Under the pieces are notes generated by a model, which worked only from the letters and a program-made list of their open reading frames with translations, made no database searches and was not told the DNA's origin. Below, piece after piece: positions 1 to 10,800 of a DNA stretch of 64,000 bases. The DNA comes from an uncultured Eubacteriales bacterium (GTDB lineage Bacteria > Bacillota > Clostridia > Christensenellales > Aristaeellaceae): NCBI GenBank assembly GCA_902799045.1, contig CADBZH010000008.1, positions 32,547 through 96,546 of the forward strand. The letters run 5' to 3'. Made by a program: the position numbers and the translations under genes. The first letter of the stretch is position 1, and the number at the start of each line of letters is the position of its first letter.

Positions 1-3000
1 TGCCGTATTCGTCATAGATATACTTCGTGATCAGTATACCCGGCTTCTTGTATCTGCCTTCCTCGTCAGCGCCAATGGTGAAGTCCATGCCGCTGCCGCC
101 CCATGCGTCATGAGGAATCTTATGATCCTTCCAATCCTGAACGAACGCCCCTTCCGGAACCCATCCCTCGTGCAATACAGGGCACGCATTCAACGGATCC
201 CAATAATCGAAACTGCTGGTCAATTCCACGATGGTTTCAGTTTTTAGCCGTTTCCCGTTCGCATCGTAAAGGTCAATCACCTTGTTCGTTTCTGGATCCT
301 TGTAAGTATAGTAAAATGTTACCTTTTTCTTAGTCGATATATCGTAGAAAACCCTGTCTTTATATCTTTTGTTCAGTTCCTCTGTGCTTTGATTATCTTC
401 ATCCTTGAAAATCTTCGCGTTCTGGGAATCCTTATCGTTGAAATAAGTCGAGACCAGGAACCGACCCTCGACGCGCACCTGGGTATCAGTAATGCCTCTG
501 GGCGCGTTGCCGGAATAGCCCGTGATGGTATAGGCGTCGTCAATATAGTTCTTGACGCCGTTATTCTTCGTGTATGCAGTGATGGTCGCGTTCTTCAAAT
601 CCTGAGGCGTCACATCGACGTGTTCCTCAAGGTTCAAAATCCGATCCCCGGGAATCGTAATCTCGTTGTGATTCGCGTCGTACACCTTGCCATTGCCCAG
701 CGGAACCGTCAGCCGCGCCTTGGCGTTGACCTCGATATCGATGTGATTGACAAGGTTATACGGTCTGAGATTTTCCTGTTTGAGTTCAACCTGAAACTGA
801 TCCGCCGTGGCAAAGTATACCTTTGCTGCATCACTCTGGTTCCATACCTGAGTCATGCCCGTTCCATCCTCATTCACGCCCAAATACGAATTATCCGAAA
901 CGCTCTGAATCACGTTATTCGCCGGATCAATTCGAACAGCGCTGTTTATCTTCAGCTCCCTGTTGTCTTCCCACTCACCATAGGTGGTGGATTCGCCATA
1001 CTTCACGACAGGCATTACCGTTTCTGTGTTGACACCTACAGTGCCGTTTGTATTGCCACTGGGCGTCATATACCTGTAATACCAGTCGGCAGGCAATGAT
1101 AAGTTGTCCGTTTTCTTGACGAAAGCCTTATGGTTGATATAATACTTGTTCTCACCGCTATCCTTTTCCAGGTTCCACATCATGGGTTGAGAAACGACGA
1201 ATTTCTCGACGCCATCGATCACTCGCTTTTCAACCTTTTCCAGCGTGCCGTCATTCAACACTTCATAATAGTTATCTCCCTTTTGCAGGATAACCATGTA
1301 CTCTTTGTTGTCCTGTGTCGGATAAGAAACCACGTCCAGCTGGAATCTTTCATTGATATTCGGGCTCTTATCATCGCGATAGCCGGCAAGCCCCTGGCTT
1401 TGACCCCAATCGTCCAGATAATAGCTCTCTGATCCGTTTACATACCCCAAGAACGTATAGATATTGCTGTTGTTGTATCTTTGAATACTGAAATGATTGC
1501 CATTTCCCGCACCCAGGACGACATGGGCCGAGCTATCGGTTCTTTTCGAAAAGGACACCTGCCGCTCCTGTCCGGACGAATCAAACGTATAGAGAATATA
1601 ATTGCCGCCATTGCCCACAGGTTTAATGTACCATACAGCAGCCTCTGATTTGCTGTCTGCCGGAAGCAGCCTGGCAGGATCTCCACCCAGATTGGAAGTG
1701 AAGTAATGGCCGTTATGGTAGATGGTAAAGCCCTTGCCCACCAGTTCGCTCACATCCGCGCCAAACTGATAGGTGACAGGATACGTCACCACGCCATACA
1801 CCGAGAAGGAATCAGTAACGACGTTCAGGTCCGCCGCCTCGCCGATCTCCGGATCCATCACAACCGGGCCGTCCTCCTCGTCGAAGTGAACGACCTTGAT
1901 CGTGTTCTCGTTCGTATCTTCCGGCGTGTTGTCCAGCGTGATGTTCAGGGTGACGGGCGCGGCGGGCTCGATCTTTTCGCCGTCCACCCGGATCTCGATG
2001 TCGAAGAAGCGGGCGAAGGTGATGAGGTTATCGCCGTCCTCGCTGATAGCGGCGGAGGATTCGTTCACATAGCGCTGGTAATCCTCGTCGTCGATGCCGA
2101 TCTCGCGGGCCGTCAGCTCCGCTCCGGCGGGGATCTCGGCGTCCTGGCCATAGCCCACGGTGATGTTGAAGGCAGCGCCGTCGGCGGCGATGTACCTGGT
2201 TTCGATGGTCTCGGTGACGACCACGGCGTACACGGAGAAGGCGTCGGCCTCGAAGGCAACGTCGGTCGCGGGGGCCGCCTCTTCGACGATCTCCAGGGCG
2301 TCGCCGGTCACGTCTTCGCTCTCATCGGTGGCTTCCTCGGCGCCGGCCTCCTCGAACTGCTCGACAGCTTCCTCAGAGGCCTGCTCAACGGCCTGCTCGA
2401 CGGCTTCCTCGGCGGGCTGCTCTTCGATTTCCTCAGAAGGCTCCTCGGCGGGCTGCTCTTCGGTTTCCTCAGAGGGCTCCTCGGCGGGCTGCTCCCCGGT
2501 TTCCTCAGAGGGCTCCTCGGCAGGCTGCTCCCCGGTTTCCTCAGTGGTCTCCTCGGCCAGCTGGCTCTCCAGCTCGGCGCGCATCGCGTCGGCGTTCTCG
2601 GCGGCGGGCAGCTCCACGTTCAGGGCGCGCTCCGCGTCCGCGCTCTGGGACGCCTCGCTCTGCTCCATCACTTCGGCGTTGCCGGCGTCGTCCATGTGCA
2701 CGACCACGGCGTCCTGATGCTCCTCGATCTCCTCCACGGTCATCACCACTGCGATGGGCAGCAGCGGCTCGATCTCCGCGCCCTCGGCGTCGAAGAAGGC
2801 GATGTCCACGGCCAGCACGCGCTTGACCTCGACGAAATCCTCGGTCACGGTGTCGGCGATGCTGTCCAGGGTCTCCTGCTCCTCGACGGGAGTGAGCACC
2901 ATCGCGGTATCGGCGGGGAACGCGCCGACCCCGGCGTTCACGTTGACGCGGATGTTGCCCGCGTAATCCTCGAACGACTGCGCCGGATAGAGCGTCTCGA

Positions 3001-4537
3001 TGTCCACGGCCTCGGGCTCCTCGCCAGCCCCATAGGATTCCTCCTCCGCTTCCTTGGAATCGCCTTCAGTGGCTTCCTCAGTCTCTTCCTTATTCTCCTC
3101 GGCGGACTCTTCCTCAGTCTCAGATTCTTCCTTATTCTCTTCGGTGGTTTCTTCTTCAGTTTCGTCTTTATTCTCCTCGGTGGCTTCCTCGGTTTCGGTC
3201 TCCTCGGTTTCTTCCTCGGCGGTTTCTTCGGTCTCGGTTTCTTCTTTATTCTCTTCGGCAGATTCTTCTTCGGTCTCGGCTTCTTCCTTATTCTCCTCGG
3301 CGGTTTTTTCTTCGATTTCTTCTTTATTCTCTTCGGCGGACTCTTCTTCGGTCTCGGCTTCTTCCTTATTCTCCTCGGCAGGCTCTTCTTCGGCTTCGGC
3401 TTCTTCCTTATTCTCCTCGGCGGTTTTTTCTTCGATTTCTTCTTTATTCTCTTCGGCGGACTCTTCCTCGGTCTCGGTCTCCTCGGTTTCCATTTCCTCG
3501 GCGGCTTTCTCGGTTTCAGCCTCTTCCTTATTCTCTTCGGCAGATTCTTCCTCGGTCTCGGCTTCCTCGGAATTCTCCTCGACGAGCTCTTCCTCGGTTT
3601 CAGATTCCTCGGATTCCGTTTCTTCAGCTTCTTCCTTGTTTTCTTCGGCGGTTTCTTCTTCGGTTTCTTTCTCCTCGGTTTCCGTTTCCTCGGCGGCCTC
3701 CTCGGGGATCTGTTCGCTCTGCTCGGCGGCCTCCTCAACGCTGTTCTCAGTGCCCTCTTCGCTGTTTTCCTCGACGGCCTCCCCAATCGCTTCCTCCGCG
3801 ACCGCCTCGCTCTCCCCGGCCGGCTCCGCCGGCGCCCTGCCGTTCAGCAGGGTCACGGTGAAGATATCGTCGGCGGTGACGATGGCGATCTCCGCGGCGT
3901 CGAAGTCGCGCAGCGCGGAAATGATCACGTCCTGCTCCGTCAGGCCCACGGCCACGGGCGCGTCGGACGAGCCGTCGTCCACCAGGCCGACCATCTGGAT
4001 CTGCTCGCGGCGCACCGGCAGCTCCGTCGCCGCCAGCACCTCGCCCAGCAGCGCCTGGTTCGCGCCGTTCAGGTCAAACCAGCAGGCAAGTCCCGCGTCC
4101 TCAACCGCCGCTTCCTCCGCCTCGTCGCTCTCGACGGGTTCGTCGCCCTCCTCGTTCTCCTCGCTTCCGATGGTCTCGTCGCTCTCCCAGGTGACGTCCG
4201 CCAGGTCCTGCTCCTCCTCCTCGAAGGTCTCCTCCTCCGGGCTCTCCTCGTCGCTCGCGGCGGCGTCGGGCGTCTCCTGATAGCAGGCGTCGGTGTGCTC
4301 ATGCAGCCCGCAGACCAGCGCGCCGGCCTCGTCGCGGCAGTCATCGGTGTGCTCGTGGTCGTATTCATAGCCGCAGGTGGGGACGCGCTCCATGGCCACC
4401 GCCATGCGCTTGAGGGCGTCCATCGTGAACAGCAGCACCAGCACCGACAACAGGGCAACGCCCCGCTTCATCAGCCGCATGCGACGGCTGCGCTTCGCCA
4501 GGCTCTCCATCAGGCGGAAATCGTTCTTACGCTCCAT
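1..4537 (-). CDS. Giant Glu-rich cell-surface protein (3' end off window)
   Basis: About 1,512 codons are visible; the reading frame stays open from 4537 to the window edge, so the C-terminus and any sortase signal are missing. The ATG at 4537 follows an AGGGAG ribosome site. Residues about 20-45 are a basic, hydrophobic export/anchor segment, followed by paired Cys/His motifs (CGYEYDHEHTDDC and CGLHEHTDACY) also present in the 2,920-residue protein at 7841-16603. Residues about 250-490 are almost pure Glu/Thr/Ser/Ala/Lys/Asn with EESAEENKEE units, and about 660-715 repeat EEPSEETGEQPA. The middle and C-terminal parts are beta-rich and Asn/Tyr-rich like adhesin domains. Surface location and an adhesin or spacer role are inferred; the exact function is unknown. 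Confidence 0.8.
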   Translation of the reverse strand, partial: MERKNDFRLMESLAKRSRRMRLMKRGVALLSVLVLLFTMDALKRMAVAMERVPTCGYEYDHEHTDDCRDEAGALVCGLHEHTDACYQETPDAAASDEESPEEETFEEEEQDLADVTWESDETIGSEENEEGDEPVESDEAEEAAVEDAGLACWFDLNGANQALLGEVLAATELPVRREQIQMVGLVDDGSSDAPVAVGLTEQDVIISALRDFDAAEIAIVTADDIFTVTLLNGRAPAEPAGESEAVAEEAIGEAVEENSEEGTENSVEEAAEQSEQIPEEAAEETETEEKETEEETAEENKEEAEETESEESETEEELVEENSEEAETEEESAEENKEEAETEKAAEEMETEETETEEESAEENKEEIEEKTAEENKEEAEAEEEPAEENKEEAETEEESAEENKEEIEEKTAEENKEEAETEEESAEENKEETETEETAEEETEETETEEATEENKDETEEETTEENKEESETEEESAEENKEETEEATEGDSKEAEEESYGAGEEPEAVDIETLYPAQSFEDYAGNIRVNVNAGVGAFPADTAMVLTPVEEQETLDSIADTVTEDFVEVKRVLAVDIAFFDAEGAEIEPLLPIAVVMTVEEIEEHQDAVVVHMDDAGNAEVMEQSEASQSADAERALNVELPAAENADAMRAELESQLAEETTEETGEQPAEEPSEETGEQPAEEPSEETEEQPAEEPSEEIEEQPAEEAVEQAVEQASEEAVEQFEEAGAEEATDESEDVTGDALEIVEEAAPATDVAFEADAFSVYAVVVTETIETRYIAADGAAFNITVGYGQDAEIPAGAELTAREIGIDDEDYQRYVNESSAAISEDGDNLITFARFFDIEIRVDGEKIEPAAPVTLNITLDNTPEDTNENTIKVVHFDEEDGPVVMDPEIGEAADLNVVTDSFSVYGVVTYPVTYQFGADVSELVGKGFTIYHNGHYFTSNLGGDPARLLPADSKSEAAVWYIKPVGNGGNYILYTFDSSGQERQVSFSKRTDSSAHVVLGAGNGNHFSIQRYNNSNIYTFLGYVNGSESYYLDDWGQSQGLAGYRDDKSPNINERFQLDVVSYPTQDNKEYMVILQKGDNYYEVLNDGTLEKVEKRVIDGVEKFVVSQPMMWNLEKDSGENKYYINHKAFVKKTDNLSLPADWYYRYMTPSGNTNGTVGVNTETVMPVVKYGESTTYGEWEDNRELKINSAVRIDPANNVIQSVSDNSYLGVNEDGTGMTQVWNQSDAAKVYFATADQFQVELKQENLRPYNLVNHIDIEVNAKARLTVPLGNGKVYDANHNEITIPGDRILNLEEHVDVTPQDLKNATITAYTKNNGVKNYIDDAYTITGYSGNAPRGITDTQVRVEGRFLVSTYFNDKDSQNAKIFKDEDNQSTEELNKRYKDRVFYDISTKKKVTFYYTYKDPETNKVIDLYDANGKRLKTETIVELTSSFDYWDPLNACPVLHEGWVPEGAFVQDWKDHKIPHDAWGGSGMDFTIGADEEGRYKKPGILITKYIYDEYG

Positions 4538-4629
4538 CGTCTCACTCCCTACAGCCTCTCGGGCCGGCCGTTCCTGGATCATCGGGTTACGCATCGGTTT
4601 GTAAAAATCCCATTGATAGCTTACCAACA

Positions 4630-4635
4630 TTATAC
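4630..4635 (-). promoter_or_regulatory. Extended -10 promoter of the Glu-rich surface protein gene
   Basis: Read on the minus strand the sequence is AACATGGTATAATG, an extended -10 (TGG before TATAAT) about 90 bases upstream of the start codon. No good -35 is visible; a 10-bp-spaced direct repeat TGAAAAC lies just upstream. A similar AACATGGTATTAT string lies upstream of the coiled-coil gene near 17870. Confidence 0.45.
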
Positions 4636-5094
4636 CATGTTTTCATCCGTTTTCACATCCCTTTCAAGGACCCTTCAACCAGAGAGTAGGGACAAATCTA
4701 GCCCTCCTGTTGCGATTTAACATTTGTCCGGATTTGGCCAAAAATCCCGCATTATCACGCTTTTTATGTTTTCATGCTGTAACAAAACCGTTTTATTCCA
4801 ATAATGAACCAGCGGACAAAAGGCCAAATTCAGCAGACATTATTAGCTGTCTTTTTCCGCCATGGGATGGCTCCGTCCCGCCGGCTGAGGGTTACATTGA
4901 AAACGCGATGTAACTATTCTTTCAGTTTTCAGATTATTTTCATTGATTTTCAAACATGGGCAGCGTTTTTTCATTTTCGCGACGGCGCAACCCTCCAAAA
5001 GGGCTCAGCACGGAAGCCTGTGGGGTGCATGGAAATATATGGTTCTTCACGTTTTTCTGGAGAATGCCCCTCTCAGTCAGCCTTCGGCTGCCAG

Positions 5095-5161
5095 CTCTCC
5101 CCCTCACGGGGGCGAGCCGAGCGCTGAATAAAACCTTGCCCCGCCCCCGTGAGGGGGAGAG
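5095..5161. repeat. 20-bp inverted repeat, intergenic
   Basis: CTCTCCCCCTCACGGGGGCG at 5095-5114 is perfectly inverted at 5142-5161, separated by 27 bases. It lies in the non-coding stretch 4538-5430, which otherwise holds the promoter of the surface protein gene, a copy of a dispersed repeat (5162-5271), a short inverted GTTACAT/ATGTAAC pair (4891-4914) and the pilin terminator. Confidence 0.7.
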
Positions 5162-5271
5162 GGTTCGAGCGCCCGGAAAACAGTCCTGTGGACTGTTTTC
5201 AGCGAGAACGGGCCCGTCCGTGCGCGATGGGACCCAATGCGGCAGCATTGGGCGCGCGCGTTTGGCAGGCC
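5162..5271 (+). repeat. Dispersed intergenic repeat, family 2, copy 1
   Basis: This block (starting GGTTCGAGCGCCCGGAAAAC) recurs at 53701-53839 with few changes. It contains nested palindromes: AAAACAGTCC/GGACTGTTTT and CCCAATGC/GCATTGGG. The second copy carries about 28 extra bases between the two palindromes. No open reading frame is conserved between copies, so it is taken as a non-coding dispersed repeat. Confidence 0.75.
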
Positions 5272-5332
5272 CATGGAGCCCGTAGGGCGGAGAGGGGGAT
5301 CTTCTCAATTCCCCAAATTTCCGTGAAGAGCC

Positions 5333-5366
5333 ACAAAAAAACCCTCTCCGGCGAACCGGAGAGGGT
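5333..5366 (-). terminator. Rho-independent terminator of the pilin gene
   Basis: On the minus strand an 11-bp perfect stem (ACCCTCTCCGG / CCGGAGAGGGT, 4-base loop) is followed directly by a run of T. It lies about 65 bases past the pilin stop codon. Confidence 0.9.
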
Positions 5367-5430
5367 GGGAAGGAGGTTGTGCGCGACCGCGCGTGAATGA
5401 AGGTGCGCGCGGCCAGCGCTTGGGAAGCAA

Positions 5431-7206
5431 TTAGTCGTTGGCGTTCATGCGACGCTTGGTGATCAGCAGGATCGCCGCAGCCAGCACCAGGACGGAGCCC
5501 GCGATGTAGAGGATCGTGGTGCCCATGCCGCCGGTGGAGGGCAGGGTCTGACCAGAGAAGTTCTGCAGGGTGATCGAGAACTTCACACCATCATCGGTCA
5601 TTGTGAAGCCAGCATCTTTAGATGCCTGATCAATGGAGAAACCACCAGACACATTGTCCTTATTAAGAGCAGCAGCGCGGTCCCAACCAATATGCAGCTC
5701 ATAGCTATCCTCAAGCTTGTTATAGCCGTCGGGAGCCTTGGTCTCAGTGATGGTGTAGGTGCCTTCCTTCAGACCCTTGATAGTAATCTTACCTTGAGAG
5801 TTAGAGATCGCAGTGATCGTAACATCTTCCGGCACAACCACGGTGTCGGTATACTCCTCCTTGTTGTAGCGCGCATAGGGGGTCACATACTGGGTGGTGT
5901 TCATGTTCGGAGTCTCAGGATTAGTGGTGGTATAGGAACCATCGAGCAGAGCCCAGTAGTCGCCATCAGCAGCCGCCACGAATCTCTCACCAGTCACCAG
6001 AGTGGTGTTGTACTGAGTACCAGTGATTGTGAACTCAGCGCCAGCCAGGGGATTGTTGTTGTTGCCGCCGTCAACCTTGATGATCTCAAGGGTGGTCACA
6101 TGGGTGATGGTCTTGCTGTGCGGGGTCTCGCCCTTGGGCTCGTCCGGGCCGAAGTCATCACCATGATAATCGTGGTTGGGATTGTTGGAATAGTCGAAGT
6201 ACACTTCGTTCTCGTTGCCGGTCTCGCCATACACAGCGTCATCATTCACAACGGCAGTGTAGGTGATGACCATCTTCTGGCCGATGTAGTTCTTGCCAGC
6301 AGTCTCAGCGAAAGCCTTGAAGCCGGGGAACACGATCTTGATATCCTGGCCGCCAGCAGCAGTAACAGCATCCGTAGGCGCGGTATAGGCCTTGTACTCA
6401 TCGCCGTCCTTAACGGTCATCGTGTAATTGACATTATCATTGCCAACCTTAACGGAGGAGATACCAGTCAGAGTCAGGCCGGCGGGCAACTGGTCGTGCA
6501 TGACAAAGACGAAATGATCCTTATACTGGGTGGTATCAGGAACGTCGATCTGAACTTCGAACGTCACGGTATCGCCGATCTGCGCAGAGTCTGCCTTGAC
6601 GCGCTGGAACTGAGCAGGATCCTCGCCCTGTGCAATCAGGATGTTCTTATCGGGAGCGATAACAGTATCCTTGGCAGCCACGGAGACGTCCTTCACAACG
6701 TTCAGCATGAACTTGGAGTAGGTATCGCCAGCAGCCAAGTTCGCGGTGGTATCCTTGATGAAGTAGTAGCCATCACCACTCACATTGATAGTGTACGGAG
6801 TTCCATCCTGGGTAGAAGCACCGGCAGCAGTGCCCAGATGATCACCAATCACGCGGGCAACCGCATCCAGCTTGGCGGAATTGTCGCCATAACCAGCCAG
6901 AACCTTGGCAACATCCTCAGCAGTGGTGCAAGCAGCAAAATCAGTATGATTGGCAAAGGTATCAGCCTTCAGGGCAGCCAGCAGGGCCGTGCCATTAACG
7001 CCATTGCCCCACGCGATATCGGACAGTGTGCCTTCGGTGGCGTCCAGGTTGCCGGAGAACACCTGATAAGCGGTGTACTCATGCTTACCAGTCGCATTGG
7101 CATTGGTAATGGTGATGGTGTGATTGTTAGTCTCGGCCGCGAACGCGACGCTCATGCTCGCCACGATCAGCAGCACAGCAACCAACAGAGCAAGAATCTT
7201 CTTCAT
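5431..7206 (-). CDS. Isopeptide-type pilin / SpaA-like LPSTGG surface protein
   Basis: 591 residues. ATG at 7206 is chosen because it begins a clean signal peptide (MKKILALLVAVLLIVASM, cleavage near residue 23) after an AGGAAG site; an upstream in-frame codon would add only a charged tail. Residue order: signal peptide, a FimA/SpaA-like N-domain, a candidate pilin-motif lysine at about 187 (IAPDKN), two Ig-like domains, an E-box (ETKAPDGYNKL) typical of Cna-B/SpaA domains, then LPSTGG, a membrane helix and a KRR tail for sortase. This is the architecture of a major pilin subunit that is polymerised by a class C sortase and cross-linked by internal Lys-Asn isopeptide bonds. No sortase gene lies in the window, so pilus formation is inferred. 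It has its own promoter and terminator. Confidence 0.85.
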   Translation of the reverse strand: MKKILALLVAVLLIVASMSVAFAAETNNHTITITNANATGKHEYTAYQVFSGNLDATEGTLSDIAWGNGVNGTALLAALKADTFANHTDFAACTTAEDVAKVLAGYGDNSAKLDAVARVIGDHLGTAAGASTQDGTPYTINVSGDGYYFIKDTTANLAAGDTYSKFMLNVVKDVSVAAKDTVIAPDKNILIAQGEDPAQFQRVKADSAQIGDTVTFEVQIDVPDTTQYKDHFVFVMHDQLPAGLTLTGISSVKVGNDNVNYTMTVKDGDEYKAYTAPTDAVTAAGGQDIKIVFPGFKAFAETAGKNYIGQKMVITYTAVVNDDAVYGETGNENEVYFDYSNNPNHDYHGDDFGPDEPKGETPHSKTITHVTTLEIIKVDGGNNNNPLAGAEFTITGTQYNTTLVTGERFVAAADGDYWALLDGSYTTTNPETPNMNTTQYVTPYARYNKEEYTDTVVVPEDVTITAISNSQGKITIKGLKEGTYTITETKAPDGYNKLEDSYELHIGWDRAAALNKDNVSGGFSIDQASKDAGFTMTDDGVKFSITLQNFSGQTLPSTGGMGTTILYIAGSVLVLAAAILLITKRRMNAND

Positions 7207-7397
7207 GTTCTTCCTATCCTTTCTTTTTTCGCGCCTTGCGCGTATTCGTTCCATGCCCCCGCATGGTGAGAGTGGATTCCTCCGGACGCCGGGGTGCGCC
7301 CGGTTGGGGCGACCCTCGCCCCGCGGGATTGGCCTTCGGCGGCCTTGCGGCGCGCCGGACTGGAAAACGAAATCGTTTCTCCGAGCCTTGCACCCAT

Positions 7398-7430
7398 ATT
7401 ATAACAAGTCAAGGTTACGTAGTGGGTTAC
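7398..7430 (-). promoter_or_regulatory. Pilin promoter with GTAACC direct repeats
   Basis: On the minus strand GTAACCCACTACGTAACC (7430-7413) is followed after 9 bases by TATAAT (7403-7398). The two GTAACC boxes are 12 bp apart and occupy the -35 region, where no consensus -35 is found. The same arrangement with identical spacing occurs at 17958-17990. It fits the binding site of an activator touching RNA polymerase at -35, as with OmpR/PhoB-family regulators; the regulator is not identified. Confidence 0.65.
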
Positions 7431-7484
7431 TTGGCCGTAAATCGATGTTCGAATTCCAAAAAATGTGGGACAAAACCTGCCATT

Positions 7485-7518
7485 TTGGAAATTTTCATCG
7501 TGAAATGAAAATTTCCAA
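7485..7518. repeat. 34-bp palindrome upstream of the pilin promoter
   Basis: TTGGAAATTTTCAT (7485-7498) is perfectly inverted at 7505-7518 with a 6-base spacer. No T-run follows on either strand, so it is more likely an operator or cruciform site than a terminator. The rest of the gene-free stretch 7207-7840 holds the pilin promoter and the GC-rich hairpins after the adhesin stop codon. Confidence 0.6.
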
Positions 7519-7775
7519 CTCTGTCGCGCGGCAGGCCGTGCGCCCGCCCCGCGCCGCCGAAGCGGCCTGTGGCCCCGGCTCATCCCTCCTTTACACGGCG
7601 CGGCCCACGGGCCTCAACCCGTTGACTGCGCCCAAAGGATGGCGGCCCCGTGCCCGGACCAGTCGACCTTCCCCCCGGCTTGCCCCTGATGTGAGGCACT
7701 ATCTTCCTTCGCATCCTGTCGTGGGCCACCCCCTTTCATGGTGTCTTCACGAACGCCCCGTGGGGCGTGGGTGAC

Positions 7776-7831
7776 AAAAATGGCGTTCGGCGCGCCCCGT
7801 GGGGGGCGGCTCCCCCGTGGAGGCCGCCCCC
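7776..7831 (-). terminator. Probable terminator after the giant adhesin
   Basis: Directly after the adhesin stop codon there is a very GC-rich stem (7801-7814 with 7818-7831), then a small GGCG/CGCC stem followed by ATTTTT on the minus strand (T-run at 7776-7780). Confidence 0.5.
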
Positions 7832-7840
7832 CGGGCGGAA

Positions 7841-10800
7841 TTACGCGTCGGTATCGCGCTTGCGGGCCTTCAGCAGGCAGCCCGCCAGGGCCAGCAGCAG
7901 CAGCGCCACGCCCGCGGCGGTGAACATGCCCGTGCCCATGCCGCCCGTCGAGGGCAGCTGGACGCCCGCGTTGTTGCCGATGGTGAAGGTGGCATTCTCG
8001 AAGGTGACGAGCTCGTTCCCGTTCTCATAGGTCACCGTGCCATCGGCGTTGATGGTGAAGGTGAAGACGCTGTCCGTGAGGATGTATCCCGGAGGCGCCT
8101 GGATCTCCTGCACCTGGTATTCGCCGGGCAGCAGATCCTGAATCGTCAGGCCGTCCGTGCTGGTGATCGTCACCGGGCCCATCTTCTTCATCTCATTGCC
8201 GACTTTGATCTCCTCAAACTGATTGTTTTCGAAGCGGGCAAAGTCGTCGTCCGTGCTGCCCAGCTCGCGGCGCATCAGCTGGAACTTCGCGTTGGACAGC
8301 TTCCTGGTGTGGTCCACGCTGTCCACCTTCACGAGGTCGATGTCGACCTCGCTCAGATCGTTGGTGATCGTCGTGGTGTAGAGCGCGCCGTTTTCCACGG
8401 GGACGCCCTCGCTGTGCACGAAGCGGCCGATCAGGTTGTTGGTGCCCGCCTCCGCGTCCGCCTGGGAGGCATAGACGCCGGTCTCCACGACGGAATAGCT
8501 GTACGCCGCGCCCGTTTCGGGGTCGTATTCGGCGAGGTCATTCCACGTGTAGGACCAATTATTGTTAGCCTTGCCAACCGTCTGGGTATCCAGCACCGTC
8601 TCGCCGCGCTTCAGCTGCAGCGTGATGTAGTAGTCGTCAAACCGGGTGCCGACGGCGACGGCGGAACGATCGCCGTTGATCTTCCAGACCTTTTCGCCCT
8701 TTACCTCGACCAGGCTGTTCTTCAACGCCGTGACATCGCCAAGCACCGTGCAGGTCGTGTAGCGACCGTCAGGATAGTTATTGCCATCCTTGTCGCACTC
8801 GACAACGGAATACTCGCTGTGGTTGCCCGGCAGGTTGGTGAACTCCTTGATCCAGTGCAGCACGGTTTCGCCCTTGGTCACGGTCACGCCCGCGTCGGTC
8901 TCGGTCTTCCAGGCCGTCTCGGCCATGGCATAGGTGAGGGGGATGACCGGCTGGTCGCTGCCCGTCGCCTGCTTGCCGTCTTTGTCGAAGTACGTCTCGC
9001 TGCCGTTTACGGTCCGCTTCAGCTTAAAGTAGATGGTCTTGACGTCGTCGGCGCCGGCGCCATAATCGTCATCCCAGGTGCCGTTGCTGCGCATCCAGCG
9101 CTTCTGGACGACATAGTCGGTCACCACTTTGTTGGTGTATTCCACCGTGCCCGAAGTGTTCGAGGCATTGATGGTGACGGAGGGCGAGGAGGTAGTCACC
9201 GTGAAATGGATGTTGCTCTTGGTGACCTGGCCGTCCTTGATCGGATAGCGCGTCTTCACGCCGTTGACCTCGACCTCGTCCGTCAGCTCGTACACCCAGT
9301 ATGTGCCATAGGGCAGCGGGTTGGAAGTGACGGTATTACTATAGTTGTCCGCGCTGTAGGCCTGGCAATGCAGGGTTTCGACCAGATCGTTCGCTTCCTG
9401 ATCTCTATAGATGCCGAACCAGTAATCCCAGGTCTTCAAGGCATCGTATCTGGTCGTATCACTGTCCAGCACTTTCCGGATCGTGATGGTGCCCTTGGGC
9501 ACAATCGGGGTGTTGGTCGCCGTGAGGGTCGCGATGGTGCCGCCCAGCTGGGAGCCCGGAACCGGCGAGGGCTGGCTGTAGCTGACGTTGTAATTGGACG
9601 GCACGTTATACTCCACGAGCATATAATAGTAGTCGTTGCCGTCAGCGTCCACCTTCGGCAGGTCGGTCAGAGTCTCGGACAGGTGACCGGGAGTCAGCTT
9701 CACATACCGCCATCCTTCGCTGTCCAGCTCATAGCCTTCAGGGATATTGATGCCGCTGGCGATGCCCGCAGGCAGCGCGCCCGGCGTGCCTTCGTCCGCA
9801 TACGCCACGAAGGGGTTGAAGGCCATCTGGAAGGGGGAGAGGGCGGAGGCGGAAGGCTGGCTGTAGAATGCAGTTATGGTGACATTAAGTTCGTTACTAC
9901 CATTAAACGAATCAGGAGAAACGAGGACACCTGTCATTTCAGAACTACAAGATACACCAACTCCACCAAATTGCTCTCCATTCGCACTTAGATTAGTGGA
10001 ATCAACCGTAATACTGCCGCGCCAATTTGTTGAAGCGTTTATTGTCACGCTGCCTAATGGATTGCTCCAACTTGATCTAACAGACAATACTATACTTCCA
10101 TTTTCCAATTCAGGCGCAGGGCCGCAATCATACCCTATGTTCCCATATCTCCAGTTTACACCAACAATGTTTACAGTAGCAGTATTATTGCCCGCGTTCG
10201 AGCTCTGCCTCTCCCTCAACTCATGGCTCACGTTCACAGTCGCAGTATTGCCCGCCGTCACATTGACGGAGGCCGTCTGCGTTGCATTTTGCACATCGTA
10301 GGTCGTATCGCTGCCGGTGACCTCGACAGTGTAGTTGCCGGGCACCAGGCCAGAGAATGTCGCGCCCGCCTTGTTGTTATAGCTGCCGCTGCTGACCGGG
10401 TTGCCATCCTTCCTCACGGTATAGCTGCCGGTGAAGGTGGAGGAGCTCGCGCCAGCGCCCGTCAGGGTCTGGGCAATGACAATGCTGCCCGTGGTCGGAA
10501 CCGTCACAGGGGTTGTCAGCTCGTGGCTCACATACGCGTCGGCCGTTTGATTCGCCGTCACAGTGACCATGGCGGTGCTCAGGGCTGTGGTCACATCGTA
10601 AGTCGTATCGCTGCCGGTGACCTCAACCGTATAGTTGCCAGGCTCCAAGCCAGAGATGGTCGCGCCATTTGTGCTGCTATAGCTGCCGCTTCTGACCTCG
10701 ACGTCATCCTTCTTCACGACATAGCTGCCGGTGAAGGTGGAGGAGTCCGCGCCAGCGCCCGTCAGGGTCTGGACGATGCGCAGAGAGCCCGTAGTCGGGG

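Noticed and set aside
1706-4720. Long plus-strand open frame of about 1,000 codons rich in Leu/Phe/Gly
   Set aside because: It is antisense to the Glu-rich surface protein in the same codon register; GAA/GAG codons read backwards give Phe/Leu, and no ribosome site or domain supports it.
4889-4914. GTTACAT/ATGTAAC pair as a third copy of the surface-gene activator site
   Set aside because: The hexamers are inverted with different spacing and no -10 lies 9 bases away, unlike the two matching sites.
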